Shown here piece after piece: positions 17,240 through 26,023 of a stretch of DNA of 42,445 bases. Source of the stretch: Melioribacteraceae bacterium (GTDB taxonomy: Bacteria > Bacteroidota > Ignavibacteria > Ignavibacteriales > Melioribacteraceae); NCBI GenBank assembly GCA_023230485.1, contig JALNXG010000030.1, positions 1 through 42,445 of the forward strand, in the 5' to 3' direction. Made by a program: the position numbers and the translations under genes. The notes beneath the pieces are model-generated. The model saw nothing but the letters and a program-made list of their open reading frames with translations, had not been told where the DNA came from and made no database searches. Position 1 is the first letter of the stretch. Each line of letters starts with the position of its first letter.

Positions 17240-18162
17240 ATAAATATAGATTTTCACATCGTGCAATGGCGACAGTCTTTGAATTAATAATCAATTGTCC
17301 TGACCAAGAATATTCTGAAGGTATGGCTGGTGAAATATGGAAGAGAATTGATATTCTCGAGAATGAATTGAGCAGGTATAACCCTAATAGTGATATATCA
17401 AAAATAAATAGTCTTAAAATCGGTGAAAGAACAACTTTAAGCGAACATTCATTTAATTGTTTAGAGTATTCGCAGACTTTATATGATTTAACTGATGGGG
17501 CATTTAATATAGCTTCGGGTGCTCTTTATAATTGTTGGTTAAATCCAGATAAATCTTTAAAAAATCCTACAACAGCAGAAATTGAATTAGCTGCTCAGAA
17601 ATCTGATATAAGTAATATTATTCTTTACGATGATTATTCAGTTGGAATTAAGAAGGAAGGAACTGTAATCGATTTAGGGGCATTTGGCAAGGGTTACTCA
17701 ATTGATGTAGCTTATGAAATGCTTAAATACTGGGGAATTGAATCTGCGTTCTTGAGTGCAGGACAGAGTTCAATTCGCGCATTTTCTAATAATAATTATT
17801 CAGAAGGGTGGGACATCTCAATTTCTAATCAGAATAATTATGATCAAAAAGTTTACAACTGTAAACTTAGGAATATGTCTATCGGTAGTTCAGGATTAAG
17901 TAAAGGAAATCATATAATAGATACAAAAAAAATGAAACCGGTTGAAGAAAAAAGAGGAGTATGGGTATTCACAGGTAGTGCCGCTGAAGCGGATGCTCTC
18001 TCAACGGCATTTATGATTCTTGATTATGATTTAATTAAAACTATATTAAAATGTTTAGAAAATACAGGCGTTATAATAATTGAACCTAATCAAGTAACTA
18101 AAGTAAGTGATATTGTAATGCTAGGTGAGATTGGGTGCGATATGAATTTACTTCTCGCTTAA
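17236..18162 (+). CDS. apbE: FAD:protein FMN transferase, ApbE family
   Basis: ApbE cleaves FAD and attaches FMN covalently to a Ser/Thr of a target protein, using Mg2+. The 308-residue protein shows the family signature: LSRYNPNSDISKIN (about 45-58), IDLGAFGKGYSID (145-157), GNHIIDTK (about 224-231) and EADALSTAFM with D253. Unlike most bacterial ApbE proteins it has no signal peptide or lipobox; the chain begins MNKYRFSHRAMATVFE. It overlaps the Agl23-like gene by 4 nt (ATGA) and is last in the operon, converging with the GT2 gene. No neighbouring protein carries an obvious flavinylation motif, so its client is unknown. Catalysis inside the cytosol, or export in a complex, has to be assumed. 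Confidence 0.9.
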   Translation: MNKYRFSHRAMATVFELIINCPDQEYSEGMAGEIWKRIDILENELSRYNPNSDISKINSLKIGERTTLSEHSFNCLEYSQTLYDLTDGAFNIASGALYNCWLNPDKSLKNPTTAEIELAAQKSDISNIILYDDYSVGIKKEGTVIDLGAFGKGYSIDVAYEMLKYWGIESAFLSAGQSSIRAFSNNNYSEGWDISISNQNNYDQKVYNCKLRNMSIGSSGLSKGNHIIDTKKMKPVEEKRGVWVFTGSAAEADALSTAFMILDYDLIKTILKCLENTGVIIIEPNQVTKVSDIVMLGEIGCDMNLLLA

Positions 18163-18878
18163 AATTTTATTTTTCTAAGTTGCATTATTTCTTTTACAAT
18201 TTTTGTTGGAGTTCGTACAAAATTTATTCTGCTGTCTCTATCACACTTCCATGTAATGGGAAATTCTTTTATTTTATAATTATTTCTTCCTGCTAGCATT
18301 ATCAATTCAATTTCAAAAAGGAATCCATTTAGTGTAACTTTTTCAAATAATTCACGTGCAATATCTCCATCCAAAACTTTAAAACCGCACTGTGTATCTG
18401 TAAAACTTTTATCGATATTAAAAAACATTTTACAGAATTGTAAAAAAAGAAAAGACGCTAATTTTCTATCAAGCTTTTGTTTCTTAATTATTTTGGATTC
18501 AGGGAGTTTTCTTGACCCAAATGCTATATCGCATTCGCGTGATTTTATTAATTCAATACCTTTAAGTGCATCAGAGAGGGGGATCGTTGCACCTGCATCG
18601 AAATAAATTATATACTTCCCTTTAGAACGAAGAATCCCTTTTTTTATCGAATATCCCTTCCCTCTGTTTATATCGTTCGATAATAAAATCAATTGTGATT
18701 CAATTTGCTCACGCGATTTTTCAGCGTTTTGGAATGTGTTATCGGAACAACCATCATCAATTACAATTATTTCACCGCTAAAATTATTAGAAGAAAGAAA
18801 TTGATTGGCAAGAATTAGATCATTTAAGATTTTTTTCTCTTCATCATAGGCGGGTATTATAAATGATATATCAATCAT
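18159..18878 (-). CDS. Family 2 glycosyltransferase, dolichyl-phosphate beta-glucosyltransferase-like
   Basis: This GT-A fold enzyme has 239 residues. It starts ISFIIPAYDEEKKI, then IIVIDDGCSDNT, RGKGYSIKKGI, YFDAGATIPL (in place of the usual DxD-type FxDADG) and DTQCGFKVL, the last being typical of the Alg5/DPG-synthase branch that moves glucose or another sugar from a nucleotide donor to polyprenyl phosphate. No membrane helix is evident. It is encoded opposite the ApbE gene; the two stop codons overlap by 4 nt. It might supply a lipid-linked sugar to the Agl23-like GT-C protein, but it is not in that operon. Confidence 0.85.
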   Translation of the reverse strand: MIDISFIIPAYDEEKKILNDLILANQFLSSNNFSGEIIVIDDGCSDNTFQNAEKSREQIESQLILLSNDINRGKGYSIKKGILRSKGKYIIYFDAGATIPLSDALKGIELIKSRECDIAFGSRKLPESKIIKKQKLDRKLASFLFLQFCKMFFNIDKSFTDTQCGFKVLDGDIARELFEKVTLNGFLFEIELIMLAGRNNYKIKEFPITWKCDRDSRINFVRTPTKIVKEIMQLRKIKF

Positions 18879-18900
18879 AATTTATAGCGAATTGTTTATT

Positions 18901-18958
18901 ATTGTACAATTAATTAAGATTCGTATCTAAAGATATCAATATATAGCAATAATATCTT
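18901..18958. promoter_or_regulatory. Palindromic elements in a divergent promoter region
   Basis: The 139-bp gap between the GT2 gene and the DUF5060 hydrolase gene holds a perfect 10-bp palindrome ATTGTACAAT (18901-18910) and an inverted repeat AAGATAT / ATATCTT (18930-18936 and 18952-18958, 15-nt spacer). In such AT-rich DNA these could be chance; operators are possible. Confidence 0.3.
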
Positions 18959-18963
18959 GTAAT

Positions 18964-18971
18964 TAATTTTG
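18964..18971 (+). promoter_or_regulatory. Putative -7 element of the DUF5060 hydrolase gene
   Basis: TAATTTTG matches TAnnTTTG and lies 46 nt upstream of the TTG start. No good -33 box is seen. Confidence 0.4.
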
Positions 18972-19017
18972 CGTCATTTATCCGGTTCTAATCGATCATA
19001 AAACTCAAGGGAATAAA

Positions 19018-20739
19018 TTGAAAATCATTATTCGACTACTATCCATTTTAGTAATAATTTTTACTATAACATCGAATTTAAGTGCCCAAATTATATCTGA
19101 AAAATTAAAAACTGAAAAGATAACTCAGTACGGGAAAGCAGCTTGGGATATTAAACTTAAAGAAGATTATACAAACCCATATTTAGTTACTGAAATCACT
19201 TTAGATATGAAAATGATATCTCCATCAGGCAAAGAATTATTGCTCCCTTGTTTTTATGTAAACGGTAAAAGTGGCGAGCTATCTTTTTGGAAAGCGATTT
19301 TTGCACCACAAGAAATTGGAGCATATACATATTATTTTGAACTAAAGAACAAAGGCAAAATCACTAAAAGCGAAAGTAATTCCTTCTCTGTAACTTCTTC
19401 TGATAGGAAGGGGTTCCTACACCCAAATGATAACTGGACTTTCAAATTTGATAATGGAGAAGTTTTTCGCGGAATCGGGGAAAACATTGGGTGGGAAGCA
19501 CGCAAAAATGATGATTCAAAATTCTTCAAAGAGCTTCACGAAATGTCGAGATTTAACTATGAATATATGCTCCGCAAACTTAAAGAGAATGGCGGAAACT
19601 ATATGCGTACATGGATGTGCCCATGGAACTTACCTCTCGAATGGAAAAAAGTCGCTAATTCAAATCGATATTCTAATTCGGATGAATATTTTAATTCGAG
19701 TAGTTTCGATAAAATCGAAAGACTATTTTCGTTAGCTGATTCATTAGGCATTTATATAATGTTAGCAATGGATGCACACGGAGCATTATTAGGTTCGCAG
19801 TGGGAATCGAGTAATTATAATATAAAAAATGGAGGATATGCTGCAAATCCATCTGAATTTTTCTCGAATCCGAATGCGAAAATTCAGTATAAAAGCAGAT
19901 TACGTTATTTAGTCGCGAGATGGGGGCATTATCAAAGCATCGGTGCTTGGGAATTTTGGAATGAAGTCGATAATGCAATGTACGCAGGAAAAGATGATTC
20001 GCAAATTAATCCTGCACTAGTAGTTGAGTGGCATAAAGAAATGAGCGATTATCTTTCATCAATTGATCCTTATGACCACTTAATTACTACAAGTATTTCA
20101 CATCGTGAAATCGAAGGATTAAATTCGATAAAAGAGATCGATTTCAATCAGAAGCATATTTATATTGCAATAGATGCTATTCCTTCTACACTCGTAGATT
20201 ATTCTATTAAATATTCTAAACCGTATGTAATCGGGGAATATGGTCATCAATGGGATTGGAGTTTGAATTTTAATGACTATGCAGAGGATTTTGAATACGA
20301 CTTCAAAAGGGGTTTATGGTACGGTTTATTTAATCCGACACCAATATTACCAATGACTTGGTGGTGGGAATTTTTTGACGAAAAAGATACGAAGAAATAC
20401 TATTCTAACATTAAAGAAGTATATGATAATATGATAGATGCGGGCAAAGGTGAATTTAAGCCAATAAAAACAAGCACCAATTTTGAATCAGGGATAAATT
20501 ACGGGGTGCAATGTGGCTCTAAAATGTTTGTTTATCTTTTAAACAACGGCAGTGCAGATGTAAGAGCGGAATTAATTGTTGAGCATTCTGGTATTAAATC
20601 CAAAACCATTCAGTTCTATAATCCTGATACGAAAACGTATTCAGATATTAAAACTTATGATATGACAGATAGAAATACTGTTATAAATAGTATCGAATTA
20701 AAAAGCAGGGAGAACAAAATAATAATAATCACTAATTGA
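19018..20739 (+). CDS. Secreted DUF5060-domain glycoside hydrolase (clan GH-A type)
   Basis: The 573-residue protein starts with TTG, preceded by AAGGGA; this start is required to include the signal peptide (residues 1-24, ending LSAQ). Residues about 32-110 match the DUF5060 beta-sandwich (YGKAAWDIKL, FWKAIFAPQEIGAYTY), and about 135-465 form a TIM barrel. Acid/base and nucleophile candidates are E316 in FWNEVD and E407 in VIGEYGHQWD, the classic clan GH-A pair after strands 4 and 7. A C-terminal sandwich (about 490-573) lacks a T9SS tail. It should hydrolyse an oligo- or polysaccharide in the periplasm or outside; the substrate is not readable. It stands alone with its own promoter. Confidence 0.82.
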   Translation: MKIIIRLLSILVIIFTITSNLSAQIISEKLKTEKITQYGKAAWDIKLKEDYTNPYLVTEITLDMKMISPSGKELLLPCFYVNGKSGELSFWKAIFAPQEIGAYTYYFELKNKGKITKSESNSFSVTSSDRKGFLHPNDNWTFKFDNGEVFRGIGENIGWEARKNDDSKFFKELHEMSRFNYEYMLRKLKENGGNYMRTWMCPWNLPLEWKKVANSNRYSNSDEYFNSSSFDKIERLFSLADSLGIYIMLAMDAHGALLGSQWESSNYNIKNGGYAANPSEFFSNPNAKIQYKSRLRYLVARWGHYQSIGAWEFWNEVDNAMYAGKDDSQINPALVVEWHKEMSDYLSSIDPYDHLITTSISHREIEGLNSIKEIDFNQKHIYIAIDAIPSTLVDYSIKYSKPYVIGEYGHQWDWSLNFNDYAEDFEYDFKRGLWYGLFNPTPILPMTWWWEFFDEKDTKKYYSNIKEVYDNMIDAGKGEFKPIKTSTNFESGINYGVQCGSKMFVYLLNNGSADVRAELIVEHSGIKSKTIQFYNPDTKTYSDIKTYDMTDRNTVINSIELKSRENKIIIITN

Positions 20740-20780
20740 ATAATTTAGCATATGTAAGATAATGTTTCAAATAATTATAT

Positions 20781-20788
20781 TAATTTTG
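20781..20788 (+). promoter_or_regulatory. Putative -7 element of the UbiA-family gene
   Basis: TAATTTTG (TAnnTTTG consensus) lies 24 nt upstream of the ATG and is identical to the element ahead of the DUF5060 hydrolase. This suggests that the prenyltransferase and galactokinase genes start a new transcript here. Confidence 0.45.
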
Positions 20789-20812
20789 ACGTAATAAAAT
20801 CAGGGCAAATTA

Positions 20813-21691
20813 ATGATTGAAAACATAAAAATATATGGACAGTTTTTAAGAGTAAAACAATACATTAAAAATCTATTAATTTTTGCTCCAATATTTTTTT
20901 CATTTTCGTTTCTTGAATTTGACAAAGCATTAAATGGTTTTATTGCATTCATATTATTTTCCATCGCATCAAGCAGTATCTATATACTAAATGATATATA
21001 TGATATTTTGGAAGATCAATTACATCCGGAGAAAAAAAAGAGACCGATAGCAAGTGGTAAGATTACAAAAACGGCTGCTTTTATTATCTCCATTCTATTA
21101 ATGCATATAGCGATTTTATTTTCATTCCTATTCAATCAAAAAGTATTTTACGTATTAGGTGCATATATATTGGTTAATATTCTCTATTCCGTTCGATTGA
21201 AGCATATTCCAATTCTTGATATTTTTATTATTGCATTAGGATTTGTTTTAAGGGTATTAGTTGGTGGATATGCGACAGATATAAAAACTTCGATGTGGCT
21301 TATTGTAATGTCTTTTCTAGTAGCTTTGTTTTTTGCAATCGCAAAACGAAGGGACGATATAGTACTCGGTGAATCGGGTCTTCAAACGAGGAAAAATATT
21401 TCAGGTTATAATCTTGAATTTATCAATGCCGGGTTAGTAATGATGGGCGGAGTGATAATTGTATCATATATACTTTACACTGTTTCAGAGAACATTGTCG
21501 CTCGTTTCGGTACGGAAAATATTTATATAACGTCATTTTTTGTAATAGCCGGAATCTTGCGATATATGCAGATAACCTTTGTAGATGGGAAAAGCGGAAA
21601 CCCTACAAATATATTTTTCCATGATCGTTTTCTGCAATCGATGATTATTCTCTGGTTATTATCATTTATAATCATTGTAAAACTTGTTTAA
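20813..21691 (+). CDS. UbiA-family polyprenyl-phosphate phosphoribosyltransferase (DPPR synthase-like)
   Basis: This is a 292-residue inner-membrane enzyme with about 8-9 helices. The conserved loop at about residues 60-82, NDIYDILEDQLHP followed by RPIASG, matches decaprenylphosphate phosphoribosyltransferase more closely than ubiquinone- or haem-type UbiA enzymes, and YSVRLKHIPILDI carries the second conserved segment. Family members move phosphoribose from PRPP to polyprenyl phosphate, the first step toward polyprenyl-phosphate arabinose. The partner epimerase genes (DprE1/DprE2 type) are not in this window. It is followed 17 nt later by galactokinase, probably in one transcript. The call is sound for the subfamily; the end product in this organism is unknown. 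Confidence 0.85.
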   Translation: MIENIKIYGQFLRVKQYIKNLLIFAPIFFSFSFLEFDKALNGFIAFILFSIASSSIYILNDIYDILEDQLHPEKKKRPIASGKITKTAAFIISILLMHIAILFSFLFNQKVFYVLGAYILVNILYSVRLKHIPILDIFIIALGFVLRVLVGGYATDIKTSMWLIVMSFLVALFFAIAKRRDDIVLGESGLQTRKNISGYNLEFINAGLVMMGGVIIVSYILYTVSENIVARFGTENIYITSFFVIAGILRYMQITFVDGKSGNPTNIFFHDRFLQSMIILWLLSFIIIVKLV

Positions 21692-21708
21692 TGGAATAAA
21701 GGATACAA

Positions 21709-22869
21709 ATGGGATTAAAGAAATTAATTAAGGAAAAATTTAAAGTTTTGCATCAAGAAGAGCCATTATTATTCCGCTCACCGGGTAGAGTAAATCTTAT
21801 CGGAGAACATACTGATTATAATAATGGATTCGTTCTTCCGGCAGCAATCGAGAAGGCAATCTATTTCGCCATATCTAAAAGAGATGATTCGGAAGTAAAT
21901 CTATACGCTTATAATCTAAATGAATCGGATCAATTCAATATTTCCAATCCTAATTTTATAAAAGGGAAATGGTCTAATTATCTAAAAGGCGTTGTAGATC
22001 AATTAAACAAAATGGGATGCAAGTTTAACGGTTTCAATTGTGTATTTGGAGGGGATATACCAATAGGGGCAGGGCTTTCATCTTCTGCGGCTTTAGAAGC
22101 GGGTTTAGCGTTCGCTCTTAATCATATTTTTAATCTCGGACTTGAAAAATTGACGATTGTAAAACTTGCACAGAAAGCAGAGAATGAATTTGTCGGTATG
22201 AATTGCGGAATAATGGACCAATATATAAATGTTTTTGGAAAATCGGGAAATGTGGTTCGTATCGATTGTCAATCTTTGGATTATGAATACTTCCCATTTG
22301 ATTTTAAGGATCTATCGATTGTTCTCTTTAATTCATTAGTAACTCATTCTCTTGCATCATCCGAATACAATAAGAGAAGGGAAGAATGCAATTTAGGTGT
22401 TGCTATAATTCAGAAAAAATATCCTGAAGTAAAAAGTCTTCGTGATGTAAGTGAAGAGATGCTTAGAGAAGTAAAAGATGAAATTAATGATGTTGTATAT
22501 AAAAGGTGCAAATATGCAGTCGAAGAAACTGATAGAGTAATAAAAGCATGTGATTCACTAATAGAAAAAGATTTGAAAAAATTTGGCAAATATATGTTCC
22601 AAACTCATGAAGGATTAAGTAAGGATTATGAAGTGAGTTGCGAAGAAATGGATTATTTAGTTGAACTTACAAAAGGGAATGAAGATATACTTGGTGCTCG
22701 TATGATGGGAGGCGGTTTCGGTGGTTGCACAATAAATCTAATTAAGAATAGTGGTATTGAAAAATCTGTTGAATATATTTCTCAAAAATATAAAAGTAGA
22801 TATGGTAAAGAACTGGAAGTATATATCACGACAATTAGCAACGGCACTGAATTATTGAGTGATAATTAA
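21709..22869 (+). CDS. galK: Galactokinase
   Basis: This GHMP-family enzyme phosphorylates galactose at O1 with ATP, the entry step of the Leloir pathway. The 386-residue length is standard. The galactokinase signature GRVNLIGEHTDYNNGFVLP is at about residues 25-43, the phosphate-binding loop is GAGLSSSAALE at about 122-132, and motif 3 appears as GARMMGGGFGGCTI near residue 330. Galactose mutarotase, galT and galE are not in the window. AAAGGA lies just before the ATG. It is cotranscribed with the prenyl-phosphate phosphoribosyltransferase upstream. Confidence 0.95.
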   Translation: MGLKKLIKEKFKVLHQEEPLLFRSPGRVNLIGEHTDYNNGFVLPAAIEKAIYFAISKRDDSEVNLYAYNLNESDQFNISNPNFIKGKWSNYLKGVVDQLNKMGCKFNGFNCVFGGDIPIGAGLSSSAALEAGLAFALNHIFNLGLEKLTIVKLAQKAENEFVGMNCGIMDQYINVFGKSGNVVRIDCQSLDYEYFPFDFKDLSIVLFNSLVTHSLASSEYNKRREECNLGVAIIQKKYPEVKSLRDVSEEMLREVKDEINDVVYKRCKYAVEETDRVIKACDSLIEKDLKKFGKYMFQTHEGLSKDYEVSCEEMDYLVELTKGNEDILGARMMGGGFGGCTINLIKNSGIEKSVEYISQKYKSRYGKELEVYITTISNGTELLSDN

Positions 22870-22975
22870 TTGGAAATAAATAAATTTTCACATAGAAGGA
22901 AAAATATTTTAACTGTTGCCTGAATCACATTATAAACGTGGGAACAATTAAATTCTTTATTTGTATCATAACTGT

Positions 22976-22987
22976 TACAATATTGTA
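22976..22987. promoter_or_regulatory. 12-bp palindrome upstream of the 7TM histidine kinase
   Basis: TACAATATTGTA is a perfect palindrome 20 nt before the region where the kinase reading frame appears to begin. It is a possible operator. AT-rich composition makes a chance occurrence quite likely. Confidence 0.25.
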
Positions 22988-23121
22988 TTTAAGAATCGAG
23001 GTTTAAAATCGGATATACAATATATTATCTCTCGTTAGCTTTTGCCTCATTAATTTCGATTGTTACGGCTTTTATTCTTTGGCAGAAGAGAACAACTATT
23101 GCAATAAATTATTTTGCCTTT

Positions 23122-24723
23122 TTGCTGATAGTTATTGCTAATTGGTCTTTTTTTGCATTCTTAGAATTTGGTTCCCCCGTTATTTCGCATAAAATATTTT
23201 TCTCTAAATTAATTTTCATTAGTCGAGTTTCTATTGCTCCAACATTTTTGTTTTTTGCTATCTACTACTCCAATTATTTTATAAAAAATCTCAAGTATAT
23301 TAAAATTGTAATATTGATTATTCCTATATTAATATTGCTTTCGGCTTTTACGAATGAGTATCATCAATTAATCTGGGAGAGAATAACTTCAAGGCATGAG
23401 GGAGAATATTTGGTCGTAGATTATCATCATGGACCTCTCACATACTTTCATTCGATATATGCATATATTTTAATTTATTCTGGAATGTATATATTGGTTC
23501 GTGCTTCGCTTAGAACCAATTATCTTATTAAAAATAGGTTTCTAATTTTGGTTGCTGCAGCATGTATTCCATTATTAGCAAATGTATTATACATTTTGAG
23601 TGTAATGGATTCTAAATTAGATCTTACACCGGTAGCATTTTCTACAACTGGTTTAATTTTGTCATTTGTGCTTTTTAATAAAATCCCATTTGATCTTATT
23701 CCAATTGCAAGAGATCTATTGATCGATAGAATGATCGCAGGTGTTTTAGTAATAGATAATTCAGGAAGAATAATTGATCTCAATAAATCATTAAGAATAT
23801 TGTTAGGTGGGACTATACAGGATTACATTGGGAAAATGTATAATGAAGTTATTCCATTGGAGATACTCCCAGAGAATACTAGCTATGAATTAAAGCAGAA
23901 TAATAAATATTTTGAAATCAATATCGACCCAATATTAGTGCAAAAAAGATTAATCGGTTCAATTATTTTTATTAAGGACGTTACAGATAAAATATTAGCT
24001 GAAGTAGAAAAGAAAAGACTTATGGATGAATTAGTTGTACAGGTGGAGACAAAGAATCGATTTATATCAATTCTCTCTCATGATTTAAGAAGTCCGATGC
24101 AAGGATTTCTTGGTATAACTGATTTATTAAGCAGCGGATTAGAGAAGATGAATAATTCCGAAATCAAAGAGATGATCGAATCTCTAAACCAATCCGCTAA
24201 AAGACAATCGGAACTCATTGAAGATGTCCTTACCTGGTCTCGCTTAACGAATAATAATGTAAAAATTGAAAAGGAAGAATTAAATATTTGGGAAGAGATT
24301 CAGAATGTAATGCTGCTGTTATATTTAAGTGCCGAGAACAAGAATATTACTATGATTAATTCGATTGAAAAAGAAGCGAGTGTATATTGCGATAGAAATA
24401 TGCTTCAGTTAGTGATTCGTAATTTGATAAATAACGCAATCAAATTCTCATATCAAGGAAGTGAAATAATTATTTATAACAGAATGAATGGCGGTTTGCT
24501 CGAAATCATTATAGAAGATTTTGGAGTTGGAATAAGTCCCGAAAATCTAAGAAAAATGTTTATACTAGGAGAGAATTTTTCACTGCCCGGTACTAATCAA
24601 GAAAAAGGTACAGGTTTCGGATTAATTCTATGTAAAGAAATAATTCTTAATCTTGGGGGTAGTATAAAAGTAGATAGTGTTCTTGGCAAAGGGTCTAAGT
24701 TTATTGTACAATTACCTAAATAG
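23122..24723 (+). CDS. 7TM-PAS sensor histidine kinase; true start probably upstream
   Basis: This is a membrane sensor kinase. From the first canonical start (TTG at 23122) it has 533 residues. A hydrophobic 7TM sensing module (PF16927-like) is followed by a PAS domain (about 195-280), a HisKA domain with H320 in LSHDLRSPMQG, and an ATPase domain with NLINNAIKFS, DFGVGIS and GTGFGL. The frame is open upstream to a stop at 22990, and that stretch encodes the first membrane helix (YYLSLAFASLISIVTAFILW), which the family requires. No ATG, GTG or TTG is available there; a GAGG at 22998-23001 sits 6 nt before an ATC codon at 23008. No response regulator is adjacent, so it is an orphan kinase. Confidence 0.85.
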   Translation: MLIVIANWSFFAFLEFGSPVISHKIFFSKLIFISRVSIAPTFLFFAIYYSNYFIKNLKYIKIVILIIPILILLSAFTNEYHQLIWERITSRHEGEYLVVDYHHGPLTYFHSIYAYILIYSGMYILVRASLRTNYLIKNRFLILVAAACIPLLANVLYILSVMDSKLDLTPVAFSTTGLILSFVLFNKIPFDLIPIARDLLIDRMIAGVLVIDNSGRIIDLNKSLRILLGGTIQDYIGKMYNEVIPLEILPENTSYELKQNNKYFEINIDPILVQKRLIGSIIFIKDVTDKILAEVEKKRLMDELVVQVETKNRFISILSHDLRSPMQGFLGITDLLSSGLEKMNNSEIKEMIESLNQSAKRQSELIEDVLTWSRLTNNNVKIEKEELNIWEEIQNVMLLLYLSAENKNITMINSIEKEASVYCDRNMLQLVIRNLINNAIKFSYQGSEIIIYNRMNGGLLEIIIEDFGVGISPENLRKMFILGENFSLPGTNQEKGTGFGLILCKEIILNLGGSIKVDSVLGKGSKFIVQLPK

Positions 24724-24789
24724 TAGATTATTAATCTCGAAAACTAATCCTAAAAAAGCTTATCTTTAAAATCAAAAATTAGAGAAAAA

Positions 24790-25965
24790 GTGAATTTCGA
24801 ATATTTAGAAAATAATAAGTTTTTCGCACAAGCGCCCGGATTAATGGAGGCACTTTGTGAAGAAGAATTAATTGAACTTGGCGCAAAGGATACAGAAAAA
24901 GTTTATCGTGGAATCTATTTCGAGGCAGATAAAGAAACAATTTATAGAATAAATTATTGCGCACGAATGATATCAAGAGTCTTAGCCCCTTTATTTTCAA
25001 TGCATGTAATGGATGCAAAGGAATTAACTCGTGCCGCATCAAAAATACCATGGGAAAAATTATTTGCTGTAAATGAGACATTTTCGATTACAGCATCAGT
25101 TGCAAAAAGTAGAATAACAAATTCGCTTTATGCGGCGCAATGCCTTAAAGACGGTATCGCAGATTATTTCCGTGATAAATATGGGAAAAGACCAGACGTA
25201 GCCACAGTTAATCCTGACGTTCGATTCAATCTTCATATAGAAACCGATAGAGCTGTAATTAGTCTTGATACATCGGGTGAATCATTGCATAAAAGGGGAT
25301 ACCGTTTAGCTGCAGGAGAAGCACCAATGCAAGAATCATTAGCCGCAGCAATTATTAGAATTACCGATTGGGATGGAGATAAAGTGCTTTGGGACCCAAT
25401 GTGTGGATCAGGTACGATAGTTTGCGAAGCATTGATGAGCTATTGTAGAATCCCGGCTCAATATCTTAGAAAGAAATTTGGTTTCACTCATCTTCCCGAT
25501 TATGATAAATTAATTTGGACTAAAGTAAAAAGCAAATGTGATTCGCAGTTGAGACCATTGCCTCACGGGTTAATAAAGGGGAGCGATAAATCACAAAGAA
25601 TTATTAAAGCTGCTCAAGAAAATCTTTCTCGTCTTCCTTATGGAGAATCTGTCGAAATCACAGGTCAGCCATTTCAGCATATTACTGAATTTCAAAATGG
25701 AGTGCTTGTAACCAACCCTCCTTATGGAATAAGATTAGGTGAATTAGAAGAAGTAAAAAGACTGTATGGAGAACTCGGAGATTTTATTAAACAGAAATGT
25801 AATGGAACCACTGCTTATATCTATACAGGCAGCCCACAATTAAGAAAAAATATCGGACTCAGAACTTCGCGAAGAATTCCTTTAGTTAATGGACAATTAG
25901 AAGGTGTCTTGCTTCAGATAGATAGTTACGAGGGAAGTATCAAAAGAAAATATAGAGAAGAATAA
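24790..25965 (+). CDS. THUMP-domain class I SAM-dependent RNA methyltransferase (RlmL N-terminal half type)
   Basis: This is a 391-residue cytosolic enzyme with a GTG start preceded by AGAGAAAAA. The N-terminal region (about 1-160) is a ferredoxin-like plus THUMP RNA-binding module. The catalytic domain carries the SAM-binding motif DPMCGSGTI at 202-210 and the NPPYG motif at 309-313, typical of amino-directed N2-guanine methyltransferases. It matches the RlmL/YcbY family that makes m2G2445 in 23S rRNA. It lacks the RlmK half found fused in gammaproteobacteria, which is normal outside that group. An intrinsic terminator follows. Confidence 0.9.
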   Translation: MNFEYLENNKFFAQAPGLMEALCEEELIELGAKDTEKVYRGIYFEADKETIYRINYCARMISRVLAPLFSMHVMDAKELTRAASKIPWEKLFAVNETFSITASVAKSRITNSLYAAQCLKDGIADYFRDKYGKRPDVATVNPDVRFNLHIETDRAVISLDTSGESLHKRGYRLAAGEAPMQESLAAAIIRITDWDGDKVLWDPMCGSGTIVCEALMSYCRIPAQYLRKKFGFTHLPDYDKLIWTKVKSKCDSQLRPLPHGLIKGSDKSQRIIKAAQENLSRLPYGESVEITGQPFQHITEFQNGVLVTNPPYGIRLGELEEVKRLYGELGDFIKQKCNGTTAYIYTGSPQLRKNIGLRTSRRIPLVNGQLEGVLLQIDSYEGSIKRKYREE

Positions 25966-25968
25966 AAA

Positions 25969-26000
25969 AAAGTGAGAGTCCGTAAAGGCACTCCCACTTT
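25969..26000. terminator. Intrinsic terminator between convergent genes
   Basis: AAAGTGAGAGT and ACTCCCACTTT pair over 11 bp with one mismatch around a 10-nt loop. An A tract precedes the stem and GCTCTTTTTC follows it. It separates the RNA methyltransferase gene from the SusD-like gene and may serve both. Confidence 0.75.
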
Positions 26001-26023
26001 GCTCTTTTTCTATATAGGAATAA

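Noticed and set aside
17976..18010. Flavinylation-like motif in the ApbE protein itself (TGSAAEADALSTA)
   Set aside because: This is the conserved ApbE metal-binding region, not a target site.
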